Of a DNA stretch of 64,000 bases, positions 45,171 through 55,060 are shown one piece after another. Positions within the stretch are counted from its first letter, which is position 1. The number at the start of each line of letters is the position of its first letter. This DNA is from Oxalobacter formigenes (GTDB taxonomy: Bacteria; Pseudomonadota; Gammaproteobacteria; Burkholderiales; Burkholderiaceae_D), in NCBI RefSeq assembly GCF_027158485.1, contig NZ_JAMKYJ010000001.1, one strand, 5' to 3'. Under the pieces are notes generated by a model, which ran no database searches, was not told the DNA's origin, and saw only the letters and a program-made list of their open reading frames with translations. Both the position numbers and the translations under genes were made by a program.

Positions 45171-45918
45171 GTGATCCACCGTGTAGGTGGCTTAGAAGTA
45201 GCTGGCATTGCGGAAAGGCTTAACAAGATCGTGATCCACCGTGTAGGTGGCTTAGAAGCGGTTCGACCGGGCTGATGCAAACCTGACATTGTGATCCACC
45301 GTGTAGGTGGCTTAGAAGGTCAAGAGTATTAGAATAAGTACTGCGGAACTGTGATCCACCGTGTAGGTGGCTTAGAAGAGTACAACGAAACTGGCAAAAG
45401 AGTTCCCGTTGTGATCCACCGTGTAGGTGGCTTAGAAGTGATCCGTAAAAAGGGCGGCATAAATAATGGTGTGATCCACCGTGTAGGTGGCTTAGAAGAC
45501 GCGGATAGATTGCATGAATCAGCTTCACATGTGATCCACCGTGTAGGTGGCTTAGAAGTGAAACCGGTGAAATTATTCAATTGGTTCCTGGTGATCCACC
45601 GTGTAGGTGGCTTAGAAGAGATAAAATTTATTCAATTATTGGAACAACTTGTGATCCACCGTGTAGGTGGCTTAGAAGTGTTCAGAATGCTCTCGGTCAA
45701 GGTGTATCTTGTGATCCACCGTGTAGGTGGCTTAGAAGGTCTGGCCAGAATCGACAGTAAAACGGTTGTTGTGATCCACCGTGTAGGTGGCTTAGAAGAC
45801 AGGGCAATGTCAGGTTTGCATCAGCCCGGTGTGATCCACCGTGTAGGTGGCATAGAAACAACTATATGGATCAAGTCACTGACGCATTGAGTGATCTACC
45901 ATACAGGCGGCTTATAAG
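45171..45918 (+). CRISPR. Type I-F-like CRISPR array, 13 repeats, 12 spacers
   Basis: Repeats of 28 bp with 32-bp spacers at an exact 60-bp period, starting at 45171. The first 11 repeats are identical. Repeat 12 (45831) has two changes near its 3' end and repeat 13 (45891) several, marking the trailer. The repeat holds a 5-bp stem CCACC-GTGTA-GGTGG and ends TTAGAAG, like Cas6f/Csy4-processed type I-F repeats. No cas gene occurs in the window: the left flank is a CorA-like gene and the right flank a lipoprotein gene. Spacer 2 (45259-45290) and spacer 11 (45799-45830) share 25 nt in opposite orientation. The 60-bp period keeps frames open in both directions, creating false ORFs. Confidence 0.97.
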
Positions 45919-46129
45919 TCATCCCCTCATCCGGAATACGAAATTCATCCCGGCCTGCTGCAAGGGTGACATGAAAACAGACTGAATAATCAGTCATTTC
46001 CGAAAAGTGCGTACGGCAGGTTCTGTGATCTGATAAATGTATCCTGAAATTTCAGGAACCCGCTTTTTCCCATTACATGCGCGACAGCACATTTAAGGTT
46101 GAGATCCGTGATTTTTTGACCCTGTATGT

Positions 46130-46546
46130 TCATTCCATTTGCAAAACCTGTGTTTCGGCAGAAGGTGGCGGCACGGCAGGTTTCAGAAAATCTTTGGGAA
46201 TATCACACTTTTTCTTGCCCATCATGGTCGCCAGCGCTTCTTTCTCACCCCTGACATTCGCCAGTTCTGCTGCCTCAATGCCGTCTCCCTGACCATATCC
46301 CAGCCAGAAAGCCTGAACCTGACTGGATTTCAAACGCTGCTCCTGTGCAATGACCAGCATATTCTCCCTTCTCGCCATGGATGAGGCTTCAAGGGTCAGG
46401 TCATCACAATTGTATGTCCTGTATTTATTGGGTGAAATATAACTTCCAGTAATCTGGCTGGACGCGGTAGGAAGATTGAAACAACCGCAAAGACAACAGC
46501 AAGCAGTCACTGTCAAAAGATAGGCTGGATAATTTATTTTCATCAT
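46130..46546 (-). CDS. Small lipoprotein of unknown function
   Basis: About 138 residues. The N-terminus MMKINYPAYLLTVTACCCLC ends in a lipobox LCGC with FNLPTASSQITG after the modified Cys. The mature part contains SPNKYRTYNCDDLTLEASSM, AQEQRLKSSQVQAFWLGYGQ and GEKEALATMMGKKKCDIP, a pattern I have seen in small proteobacterial lipoproteins of unknown role. There are two Cys in the mature part. The Pro-rich end (KPAVPPPSAETQVLQME) is probably flexible. It is single-standing, between the CRISPR trailer and an MFS gene. Confidence 0.75.
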   Translation of the reverse strand: MMKINYPAYLLTVTACCCLCGCFNLPTASSQITGSYISPNKYRTYNCDDLTLEASSMARRENMLVIAQEQRLKSSQVQAFWLGYGQGDGIEAAELANVRGEKEALATMMGKKKCDIPKDFLKPAVPPPSAETQVLQME

Positions 46547-46931
46547 CAGGAATAAACCGGAAAAGTATTTTTCTTAATCAAAGACAATACACATTAAAAC
46601 ACTTAAAACACCTAAAGTATATAATTTCAGTATAAAAAAACCGGATCTGATGTTTTTAGGAAAATCTGCTGAACGTCATTTTTCAAAATCAATTATCCTC
46701 CCGTTCATACCGCCAACGGAATGGAACGATATCCGGGCAATCTGCATGCCTGTCGTTCCACCGGAAAAACCTGCTTTTTCACAAACAGAAGCAGCGACTT
46801 TGCATTAATAAAAAGTCAGTCTGATATTCGTCACGCCTTGTGCACCTGCCTTTGCGTTACCCTGAAACCAGTCGCGATATGCATTGACAGATGATGTGAC
46901 AGGAAACGCCGAATATCCATAACTGCCTCCC
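46547..46931. other. Intergenic region with a possible gene remnant
   Basis: No intact gene. On the minus strand 46805-46933 reads GYSAFPVTSSVNAYRDWFQG then NAKAGAQGVTNIRLTFY and stop. The aromatic end resembles an outer-membrane protein terminus, but the frame begins inside the MFS gene and has no ribosome site. It could be a fragment; evidence is weak. Confidence 0.25.
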
Positions 46932-48104
46932 ATGAAAAAAGGATTGTTTGCCCTCGCAGCCGGAACGCTCGGATTCGGCATGACCGAATACGTGATGATG
47001 GGTATTTTGCCCAATATTGCCAATGACCTCGGCATTTCGATCCCGTCAGCCGGTCATTTCATCTCTGCCTACGCGCTGGGTGTCGGCATCGGCGCGCCGG
47101 TGATGGTCATTCTCGCCCGTAAACGGCCCTTGAAACAGATCCTGCTCGGTCTGATCGCCCTGTACACACTGGGCAATCTGGCGCTGGCATTCGCCCCGAA
47201 TGAAACGGCAGTCCTTGTTTTGCGCTTCATTTCCGGCCTGCCTCACGGAGCCTATTTCGGCGTGGGCGCAATCGTCGCGGAAAGGCTGGTTCCGCCCGAA
47301 CGCAAGTCGAGCGCCGTGGCACTCATGATTGCCGGAATGACGATAGCGACCCTGATCGGTGTCCCTTTCGGCACATTCGTGACGGAATGGCTGTCATGGC
47401 GAACGGCGTTCTTCCTCATCGGCCTGTGGGGATTCAAGGTTTTCGCCCTCATCTGGGTGTGGATTCCCAAAATGGACCCGTTGCCGGATACCGGTTTCGC
47501 CGGTGAATTCGCCTTTCTGAAAAAACCGGCTCCCCTGCTTATCATTGCCGCCAGCATTCTGGGAAACGGAGGCATTTTCTGCTGGTACAGTTACATCACG
47601 CCATTGCTGACTCACGTATCCGGTTTTCCGTTCCAGACCGTCATTTTCCTGATGATGATCGCCGGTTTCGGCATGTTCTCCGGCAACCTGATCGGCGGAC
47701 GATTGTCTGACCGTTTCACGCCCGGCAAAGTTTCGACCGCAACACAGGGAATCGCCGCGATAGCCCTCATCCTCGTCTTTTTCCTCGCCCGTCATCCCTT
47801 CACGATGCTCTTTCTGATGGTCATTTTGACCGCATGCCTTTTCGCCATGTCCACACCCGAACAGGTTCTTCTGATCGAGCATTCCAAAGGGGGTGAACTG
47901 CTGGGAGCCGCCAGTGCACAGGTCGCCTTCAATCTGGGCAATGCACTGGGCGCCTTCATGGGAGGATTGCCGATCAAGGCAGGCCTGCCCTACAACTATA
48001 CCGCCCTGACCGGTACTTTTTTCGCATTCGCCGGTTTCATTCTCCTGTTTATCTTCGTCAAAAAATACGGTGCTCGCGGTACGGCAAAACAGGCGACTTC
48101 CTGA
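46932..48104 (+). CDS. MFS transporter, AraJ/NepI-like, copy 1
   Basis: A 390-residue, 12-TM major-facilitator protein of the DHA1 drug/arabinose-efflux type. The N-terminus MKKGLFALAAGTLGFGMTEY then VMMGILPNIANDLGISIPSA is characteristic. The loop 2-3 motif is LARKRPLKQILLG, motif C is GLPHGAYFGVGAI and the mid-protein GGRLSDRFTPGKV is present. There is no ribosome site directly before the start. The next gene, 161 bp on, is a clear paralogue with the same opening (ALAAGTFALGIAEFVMMGIL). Substrate unknown; drugs or sugars are typical. Confidence 0.9.
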   Translation: MKKGLFALAAGTLGFGMTEYVMMGILPNIANDLGISIPSAGHFISAYALGVGIGAPVMVILARKRPLKQILLGLIALYTLGNLALAFAPNETAVLVLRFISGLPHGAYFGVGAIVAERLVPPERKSSAVALMIAGMTIATLIGVPFGTFVTEWLSWRTAFFLIGLWGFKVFALIWVWIPKMDPLPDTGFAGEFAFLKKPAPLLIIAASILGNGGIFCWYSYITPLLTHVSGFPFQTVIFLMMIAGFGMFSGNLIGGRLSDRFTPGKVSTATQGIAAIALILVFFLARHPFTMLFLMVILTACLFAMSTPEQVLLIEHSKGGELLGAASAQVAFNLGNALGAFMGGLPIKAGLPYNYTALTGTFFAFAGFILLFIFVKKYGARGTAKQATS

Positions 48105-48265
48105 CAGTCCAATCCGTTCTTTCGTCTTTTTCTTCATCAAAAAACCCGAACAGCAGACAAACTCCATATGGCAGTACAATATGCGCCTTTGGAATTATCC
48201 GGACACAGGGAATAACTGAAAAACAGGTCTGACTGTGTTTTAACGGAACACCACACTCCACCAGC

Positions 48266-49453
48266 ATGAAAAAAAGCCTGACCGCACTGGCTGCCGGTAC
48301 TTTTGCACTGGGCATTGCCGAATTCGTCATGATGGGCATTTTGCCCGACGTGGCGACCCATCTCGGCATCACGATCCCGCAGGCCGGTCACTTTATCGCT
48401 GCCTACGCGCTGGGCGTCTGTGTCGGCGCTCCCTTGCTGGCGCTGATCGCCCGCTCCCAGCCCTTGAAACGCATTCTGCTCGGACTCGGTGCCCTGATCC
48501 TGATCGGAAACCTCTGTACAGCACTCGCCCCGGACTATTGGGTCATGCTTGTCACCCGTTTCATATCCGGTTTGCCGCACGGCGCTTTCTTCGGGGTCGG
48601 TTCCATCGTGGCCGACAAACTGGCCGACAAGGACAAAGGCGCGCAGGCCATTTCCATCATGGTCGCAGGCATGACCGTGGCCAACGTCCTTGGCGTTCCC
48701 CTTGGCACGACCATCAGCCACAGCTTTTCATGGCGTTTCACTTTCGTGCTAATCGCTCTCTGGTCCCTTGTCCTCGTTTATCTGCTCTGGCGCTGGATAC
48801 CGGCCATACCGGCACTCCCCGACACCGGCTTTGCCGGGCAATTCCGTTTCCTCAAAACCCCCGTTCCCTGGCTCATCCTCTTTGCCACGGCACTGGGCAA
48901 CGGTGGCGCATTCTGCTGGCTCAGCTACATCAATCCACTCATGACCACCGTCTCGGGCTTCGAGCCATCGGAGATGACGCTTCTCATGATGCTGGCCGGT
49001 CTCGGCATGCTCGCCGGCAATCTGGCAGGCGGCCGTCTCACCGACCGATACGGCCCCGGCAAAGTCGCCGCTTCCTCGCAAGGCGTCATGTGTCTGGCGC
49101 TTTTGTCCATCTTCTTTCTGGCACAAAACCCGATCGCCTCCGTCATGCTGATGGTCGTCTGTACGACCTGTCTTTTCACCGTGTCCGCGCCCCAGCAACT
49201 TCTCTTGATCCGCAACGCCAAAGGTGGCGAGATGCTGGGAGCAGCCAGTGTCCAGATCGCCTTCAACCTTGGCAACGCACTGGGCGCATGGGTCGGCGGC
49301 CTGCCCATTGAGGCCGGTTACGCTTATCAATACACGGCCCTTCCGGCCAGCTTCTTCGCCTTTCTCGGTTTTGCCCTGCTCTTTTATTTCTGGCGACGCT
49401 ACGAATACCCGATACGGCATGTCAGAGCCACCAGTTTTTCGAAAAAATCCTGA
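48266..49453 (+). CDS. MFS transporter, AraJ/NepI-like, copy 2
   Basis: A 395-residue paralogue of the preceding gene. Matching blocks are AEFVMMGILPDVATHLGITI, RSQPLKRILLGLGALILIGN, FISGLPHGAFFGVGSIVADK, GGRLTDRYGPGKVAASSQG and VQIAFNLGNALGAWVGGLPI. The tandem pair probably arose by duplication and now differ enough to have separate substrates or to form one pump. As with copy 1 the region before the ATG lacks a typical ribosome site. Inner membrane, 12 predicted TM helices. Confidence 0.9.
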   Translation: MKKSLTALAAGTFALGIAEFVMMGILPDVATHLGITIPQAGHFIAAYALGVCVGAPLLALIARSQPLKRILLGLGALILIGNLCTALAPDYWVMLVTRFISGLPHGAFFGVGSIVADKLADKDKGAQAISIMVAGMTVANVLGVPLGTTISHSFSWRFTFVLIALWSLVLVYLLWRWIPAIPALPDTGFAGQFRFLKTPVPWLILFATALGNGGAFCWLSYINPLMTTVSGFEPSEMTLLMMLAGLGMLAGNLAGGRLTDRYGPGKVAASSQGVMCLALLSIFFLAQNPIASVMLMVVCTTCLFTVSAPQQLLLIRNAKGGEMLGAASVQIAFNLGNALGAWVGGLPIEAGYAYQYTALPASFFAFLGFALLFYFWRRYEYPIRHVRATSFSKKS

Positions 49454-49566
49454 TTGCAAAAACCGGCAGGAACATATGACAAACCCTCCGGACACTGTCG
49501 ATGTGAGGAGGGTTCAATCGTGCAACTCTCCACGTCCCGGCAAGATCACGATACTTGCAAATTCGT

Positions 49567-52500
49567 TTAAAAAGCGATTCGCAAGCCCACTTCAGCAGTC
49601 AGCTCATACTCGTCACCGAATTTGCGGGTACTGCTTTTCGCGCCGAGTTCGCCATAGACTGAATACTTGTCATTATTCCAGTTATGCGACCCGCCGACCC
49701 CGATGCCGAGCCAGGTATCGCTGAGATTGCTCTTGTAGTTCACCCCGGAAATGCTGATTGTCGAATCTCCCTTGAATTCATGATAGACATTCCCGATGAC
49801 ATACAGCTTGTCACGCGACAGTCTTCCAAGGGAATCCTGTTCGCTCTTCTCGTAATTCAGGGCCAGCCCGAGCCGACCTTCGAGGCTCTTGTAGTCCTTT
49901 TCATTGACGATGACGCTATACTGCGGATCGACAAAACTGTCGAAATTGACCTGTGAATACATCAATTGCGCCTGAGGAGTCAGCGACCAGTTCGGGGCAA
50001 AATCGACGTTCTGGCCCATTTCGAGACTGAATGCGTAACCCCTGGCATTGTTTCCCTTGACCGCATGCGAAGCCGACGTGATGTTCTTCACTGACATGTC
50101 CGTATCGTACCAGTTGTATTTCGCCTGAAAATCGGCGTAAAAACCGGAATGGTCATACCACGTCAGGGTAGCGCCCAACCCGTAGGCATCGGTATCGATA
50201 TCGCCGTCAGACAGGGAAGAATGAATATCCGCTTTCGCTTTTCCGGCATTGCCGTTGATTCCGGCAACCAGACGGGAACCGTCCCTGTTTTCATACACCG
50301 GCACATCCAGACCGACATTCGCCCGGCCATAATTCAGGTCAAAGGAATTGTCCCCGCCGGAACCGAGTTCCGGTTTGTATTTGGCGGTCGATCCTTCCAG
50401 TCTCACCCAGACGCCTCTTGAACCGGCCTTGCCCGCTCCGCGTCCCGCTTTGGATGTCCCCGTCCCTTTCGAATCGGAATCCTCCAGCCAGACACGATGA
50501 CCCACCCGTTGTTCCAGCGTCGGCAAACGGTTCAGGGCACCCAGAACCGGCAAATACGATTCATAAGTCGGCGTCCCCGGATGAAGCACGGGAGTGCCAT
50601 CGTCTGTCATGGCGTTACGCAAAAAGAGGCCTGCCTGATTGGTCGCATCGCCATACCAGTCGACATCCTTTTCCAGAACATAGCTGTAGGCTCCGGCCAC
50701 AACCGCATTCTCCCCTTTCGCGGTCTTGAAGTCGGATACAAGATGGAAATTGTCACCCAGCTGTTTGACCAGATCGGCCTGGCTCAGGCCGGAACCGGTT
50801 CCCTGAAGACGGATGATCTCGATACCGTGATTCGTGGTCGCGCCATCGCCTCCCTGATGGATAACCCTGATACCCGTGCCGTTTGCGTCTGAAGCGGGAT
50901 CAACAACCCCGTCGATGACCAGCATGCCATGACGGGACGTGTCATCCATCAATTCGGTGTGGACCTCTACCATCGCACCCGCTCCCGCCCGGTAATTGCC
51001 TGCCAGAGTCAGGGGAACGAAATGGGGATTCGTCTGGTCGAACGCATTGTTGAAGTTGTCGAGCCCCGGCGCGATCGTGCCGTTATTGATAATCGTCGTG
51101 AACGCTGACGAACCGGCAGCCGGAGCATCCGGATTGCCGATACGGTCATTCATGGAATTGCCGACCACTCCCTGTCCTTCCAGTCTTGCACCGGATGCAA
51201 TCGTCACTTGCGATGTATTCAACAGGCCTTTTGAATTGGACATCGGCGCGTTTGGATCGACCGCATCCAGCCGCAAGGTTCCCTGATCGATAAAGGTACG
51301 TCCCGAATAGAGCTGGTCGTTCAACAGCGTCAGCGTACCATCACCGTCCTTGTGGAAATCCCGGCCGGTATCCGGTGCCACACCGGTGGTCGTCCCGTCT
51401 TTCAAGGTGTTATCCGCCATCATGACGCTATGGCCGTTCGTATCGATGGTTCCGCCGCCCTGATTCAGCAAAACAGCCTGCCCTGCCGCAAAATTGATAT
51501 CGGCATCCGCGCGCAAGCTACCCATCGTGTCGCCCGTGCCTCCCGTGGCTGAATCGTCATGGTCGCCCAGTTGGGCGTCGCCTGTCCCGAGACCGGATGC
51601 CGACAGGATCGCGACCGTGCCGTTCTTGATCCATGTGCCACCGCTATGCGCGTTGTTTCCGTAAAGTTCCAGCACACCCGTCCCGGTCTTGTCCAGCCGG
51701 GTCGCACCGTCGGCGCTTTCGGCGATATTCTGGCCGATCGTCCCCGTAAAATTCTGCGTATCGATCGTGACCGACTGGGGCGCGGGATTCCCCCCGCCAC
51801 CGATGCTTATCGGTCTTGTCTGCATATCCGTATTGCCATCGAGCCGCAGGGTCGTCTTGTCCCACAACTCGAGAGGGGCGACGACACTGCCCAAAGCCGC
51901 GTCGGAATTGACGGCCAGTGTCCCCTCTTCCACCCGTGTACCGCCCTGATAAATATTGTCGCCATAAAGGGCGAGCGTGCCGGTACCGGTTTTCACCAGC
52001 TTGCCACGGCCCTGAATGTCGCCATCGAAAGTGCCGTTATTGGCTTGTGTGTCGATTGTCATCTCACTGTCCGGCACACCTGCCAGAATGACCGTCCGGT
52101 TCGATTCGACATTGGCGTCCAGCCGGAGCGTGGACGTGTCCTGCATCACCAGATGGCTTCCTGTCCGGCCGAGAGCCGCATCGGAATTGATCCCGACCGT
52201 ACCTTCTTCAATAACCGTTCCACCGGCATAGCTGTTCACGCCCGACAATGTCAGCGTACCGCTCCCGGTTTTGGTCAAAACGCCTGACCCCGAGATCGTC
52301 TGGGCAATCGTCGTCTCGTACTGTTGCGTATCGATAGTGCCTCCGCCGTCTTTCAGATCGATGGCGCGCGTATCGGCCAGATCGAACGAACTGTCAAAAC
52401 GCAGTATTCCATTGGTCGCACCGGCCCCGTTATCGGTACCGAAACTGACCGCGCCTGTAGCAACCCCGAGATCCGAATCCCTGTCCACGACGAGCGCCCC

Positions 52501-53763
52501 ATCCCGGATCGATGTCCCGCCGCTGTAGGTATTGTCCCCATTGGAACTCATCGTCAATGAACCGGCTCCGCTTTTGACGACCTGACCGGTTCCGGTAATG
52601 GCACTCCCGGTATAACTGTCATTCGAAGGCTGCTCGAAAGTCAGGTTACCGTTATTCACCATACTGGTCGCCCCGTTGATGCCCTGTGCCTGAACGTTCA
52701 GAATCCCGGGAGCGTCGATGCTGACCGTGCCGTTAAACTCCGGATTGGCCCCCACGAGCGACAACAGCCCTTCCTGTACCACCAGTGAATTGACCCCTTT
52801 CAGGGAACCGCTGATAGGCGAAGAAGGATGTTCGTCGTCATCAGAAGCGGGAACGCCGCCGAGGATGGCCCACGATCCCTGACCGGTTTTGGTAATGGAA
52901 GAAAAGTTCAGAACCGAACCGCCCAGTGTGGCGGATTCATTGAGATTGGCGTCCAGCGTCAGATCGTTGGTGCCCCTGCCCCCGTCCACGTTACCGGTAA
53001 TGACCGACCCGGGCCCGAAAAGCAGACTGTCGTCACCATCGCCGAATTTCAGCGAACCGTTGACGGTTCCGTAATTGTTGAATACCAGACCGGGACCGCT
53101 GCTCCCGCGACTGCTGCCGAACACGTTGTACCCCGCTCCCTTGTCGGTCGAAATCGTCCCGTTATTTACGACCTTGTTCCGGTCGGCCGTTGACGCCGAC
53201 ACAGTCGTGTCCTGAAACCACAGGGCCGCGCCGTTCTTGCTGTAAATCGTGCCGTTATTGACAATGGTATTGCCATATCCGTGCGCGTTGATGGCTTCGC
53301 CGTTATTCGTCGTGCCCAATTGCTGCACGGTACCGCCCTGCTCGATCGTCACCGTCGAATTGCTGTTGAATTCAATGACGTTGGGGCCGCTGCCGAAATG
53401 GCCGCCATTACTGCCACTGCTGCTTCCCTGCACCACGGCACCGGACTTGACCGTTATATTGGCATTGTCATTCAGGCTGATGACCGTATTGCCATTCTGG
53501 GTAACCATTGTCGGAGTCGTACCGTTCCCGATCGTGACCGTCCAGTTATTGTCCGGAACGACGGGGCCCGTTCCGATGGAGGCCGTATTATTGACCGTGC
53601 CGACACACTCGGCGGAACTGGAACCCGTGGTGCAGGCAGCCTGCACTCCCTGCGAGACCATCAGCGGAATGAAACCCGCCATCCCCATCAACAGCCAGAT
53701 CAACCCCCTGCGCGCGCTGTAAAAACGGCGGGGCGCAACAGAACGATAAACATTTTTCGACAT
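49567..53763 (-). CDS. Large autotransporter with PATR repeats
   Basis: About 1398 residues from the Met at 53763 (MSKNVYRSVAPRRFYSARRG after AAAAGGATCATTC); the longer frame to 53889 is discarded. An extended signal peptide runs to about 45 (LMVSQGVQAA). The passenger contains several autotransporter-associated beta-strand units of the form GTLTLSGVNSYAGGTVIEEG then TVGINSDAALG, seen at least four times (GNTYSGGTSIRDG, DNIYQGGTRVEEG, NNAHSGGTWIKNG, DQLYSGRTFIDQG). The barrel starts near RGVWVRLEGSTAKYKPELGS and ends ELTAEVGLRIAF. A KGTGTSKAGRGAGKAGSRG linker precedes it. Probably a surface adhesin; no catalytic motif seen. Confidence 0.93.
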   Translation of the reverse strand: MSKNVYRSVAPRRFYSARRGLIWLLMGMAGFIPLMVSQGVQAACTTGSSSAECVGTVNNTASIGTGPVVPDNNWTVTIGNGTTPTMVTQNGNTVISLNDNANITVKSGAVVQGSSSGSNGGHFGSGPNVIEFNSNSTVTIEQGGTVQQLGTTNNGEAINAHGYGNTIVNNGTIYSKNGAALWFQDTTVSASTADRNKVVNNGTISTDKGAGYNVFGSSRGSSGPGLVFNNYGTVNGSLKFGDGDDSLLFGPGSVITGNVDGGRGTNDLTLDANLNESATLGGSVLNFSSITKTGQGSWAILGGVPASDDDEHPSSPISGSLKGVNSLVVQEGLLSLVGANPEFNGTVSIDAPGILNVQAQGINGATSMVNNGNLTFEQPSNDSYTGSAITGTGQVVKSGAGSLTMSSNGDNTYSGGTSIRDGALVVDRDSDLGVATGAVSFGTDNGAGATNGILRFDSSFDLADTRAIDLKDGGGTIDTQQYETTIAQTISGSGVLTKTGSGTLTLSGVNSYAGGTVIEEGTVGINSDAALGRTGSHLVMQDTSTLRLDANVESNRTVILAGVPDSEMTIDTQANNGTFDGDIQGRGKLVKTGTGTLALYGDNIYQGGTRVEEGTLAVNSDAALGSVVAPLELWDKTTLRLDGNTDMQTRPISIGGGGNPAPQSVTIDTQNFTGTIGQNIAESADGATRLDKTGTGVLELYGNNAHSGGTWIKNGTVAILSASGLGTGDAQLGDHDDSATGGTGDTMGSLRADADINFAAGQAVLLNQGGGTIDTNGHSVMMADNTLKDGTTTGVAPDTGRDFHKDGDGTLTLLNDQLYSGRTFIDQGTLRLDAVDPNAPMSNSKGLLNTSQVTIASGARLEGQGVVGNSMNDRIGNPDAPAAGSSAFTTIINNGTIAPGLDNFNNAFDQTNPHFVPLTLAGNYRAGAGAMVEVHTELMDDTSRHGMLVIDGVVDPASDANGTGIRVIHQGGDGATTNHGIEIIRLQGTGSGLSQADLVKQLGDNFHLVSDFKTAKGENAVVAGAYSYVLEKDVDWYGDATNQAGLFLRNAMTDDGTPVLHPGTPTYESYLPVLGALNRLPTLEQRVGHRVWLEDSDSKGTGTSKAGRGAGKAGSRGVWVRLEGSTAKYKPELGSGGDNSFDLNYGRANVGLDVPVYENRDGSRLVAGINGNAGKAKADIHSSLSDGDIDTDAYGLGATLTWYDHSGFYADFQAKYNWYDTDMSVKNITSASHAVKGNNARGYAFSLEMGQNVDFAPNWSLTPQAQLMYSQVNFDSFVDPQYSVIVNEKDYKSLEGRLGLALNYEKSEQDSLGRLSRDKLYVIGNVYHEFKGDSTISISGVNYKSNLSDTWLGIGVGGSHNWNNDKYSVYGELGAKSSTRKFGDEYELTAEVGLRIAF

Positions 53764-54128
53764 GAATGATCCTTTTCTTGTAATAAACAGAAATCCCAAA
53801 CTTACAAGACGGAGAAATAGCGACACTTGAACTAGATTCAGAACGGGACTGAATTCATGTTTTCTGCAAAGGAATGTGATTGCGCTCAATTTGGCAGGGA
53901 CCCAATTTGTCGCGTTTTCGCAGTACTTTCATACAACGGCAGCGGTCTTAGCCGCTCAGGACGTCCCTGCAATCCGTTTTTAATCTCTTGCCGAATGCAT
54001 GACTGATGCAAAAACAAGCGAATTTTCCGGATAAAAAAAGGAAATCCGGACCGCTCCGGCATGTGAGCACTGGAGACAAACCGGCAAGCTTAGTGATGAG
54101 CTGAATCCCTTGCCAGGCAGGTACATTA
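53764..54128. other. Intergenic region upstream of the large autotransporter
   Basis: No gene seen. It should contain the autotransporter promoter on the minus strand. No repeat or structured RNA was recognised apart from the terminator at its right edge. Confidence 0.35.
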
Positions 54129-54159
54129 AAAAAGCCGGACGAAATATCGTCCGGCTTTT
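54129..54159 (-). terminator. Rho-independent terminator of the thermonuclease-like gene
   Basis: GCCGGACGA pairs with TCGTCCGGC around a 4-nt loop and is flanked by A and T runs, 23 bp after the stop at 54183. Confidence 0.88.
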
Positions 54160-54182
54160 CAGGATGGTGTAAAAAAATCCTG

Positions 54183-54785
54183 TTACTTCAGCTGTTCATC
54201 CACAGAAATATCGGAGGCCGACTTTTTCTGTACCGCAGGTTTGGCGACTGCTTTCTTGCGCTTGACCGGTTTTTTGCGTTTTACAGCGGTTTTCTTTTTG
54301 GCGACAGCCGCTTTCTTGCTACCGGCACGCCATTTCCACGGAGCGACCGGATTGGCATCTTTCCACAAACCGCGCTCGGCTGTTCTCGCCTGTTGTTCCA
54401 TCGCGTTCCATTGGGTACACATTTTCAGGTCGCAATGGCCATCGTAAACCCATGCCATACCTGAACCGACGAGAAATGCCTGAAGACTGTACTGGTCGTT
54501 GATCGCGATAACCGCGACGGTCGAGCCATTCGGATTGACATTGATGACCTGAACGTTGACCGATTTGCCCTCGACCAGTTTTCTGGCCGCCTCTTTCGCT
54601 TCCAGACCAGACGGCTGCGACAGCTGCGGCGTCCTGACGCCATAGAGCTGAACATTATAGACACGACCGGATTCATGCCGGATTTTCAGGGAATCGCCAT
54701 CGACCACCTGATCAACCACCCCTTGCCAGGCGAGGGCAAAAGGAACCTGGAAAATCAGCACACAAAAGAGAAGAAACGATCTCAC
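54183..54785 (-). CDS. Exported thermonuclease-family (SNase-like) protein
   Basis: A 200-residue protein with a signal peptide (MRSFLLFCVLIFQVPFALA). The SNase/OB core is visible: VVDQVVDGDSLKIRHESGRV, YNVQLYGVRTPQLSQPSGLE AKEAARKLVEG, and later GSGMAWVYDGHCD, EQQARTAERGLWKDANPVAP WKWR. Family catalytic residues normally include Asp-Arg-Glu-Arg; here Arg in YGVRTP takes the usual GIDAPE position (Asp and Glu altered to Arg-Thr and Gln), so nuclease activity is doubtful. A Lys-rich tail (KRKKPVKRKKAVAKPAVQKK) could bind nucleic acid or the envelope. It stands alone and ends in a strong terminator. Confidence 0.85.
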   Translation of the reverse strand: MRSFLLFCVLIFQVPFALAWQGVVDQVVDGDSLKIRHESGRVYNVQLYGVRTPQLSQPSGLEAKEAARKLVEGKSVNVQVINVNPNGSTVAVIAINDQYSLQAFLVGSGMAWVYDGHCDLKMCTQWNAMEQQARTAERGLWKDANPVAPWKWRAGSKKAAVAKKKTAVKRKKPVKRKKAVAKPAVQKKSASDISVDEQLK

Positions 54786-55060
54786 AAAACAGCTCGCTTT
54801 CGGGGATCAAAAAACCAAATTAAATCAAAGGAGTTATTTTTACAATATTAAGCTTCTTCGAGGTTTGTGTACAGAGAGAAAAAGGGCAATTTGTAACTAT
54901 TTTTGACTGTTTTATTTTTTTTCAAAACCGCCCCGCGAAAAAACCGCCAAAGTGGTATTTTAATCGGCCACAAATACCCTTTTTTAGAGTGGCAGGCGTT
55001 GTTTTGCCAAAAAGCTCGGTTATACTTGAAGCATCACTCTATCTGAAAGAGGACAGGATC

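Noticed and set aside
45220..45890. Open frames on both strands inside the CRISPR array
   Set aside because: The 60-bp repeat period is a multiple of three, so stops are avoided; the products are just the repeated translated repeat.
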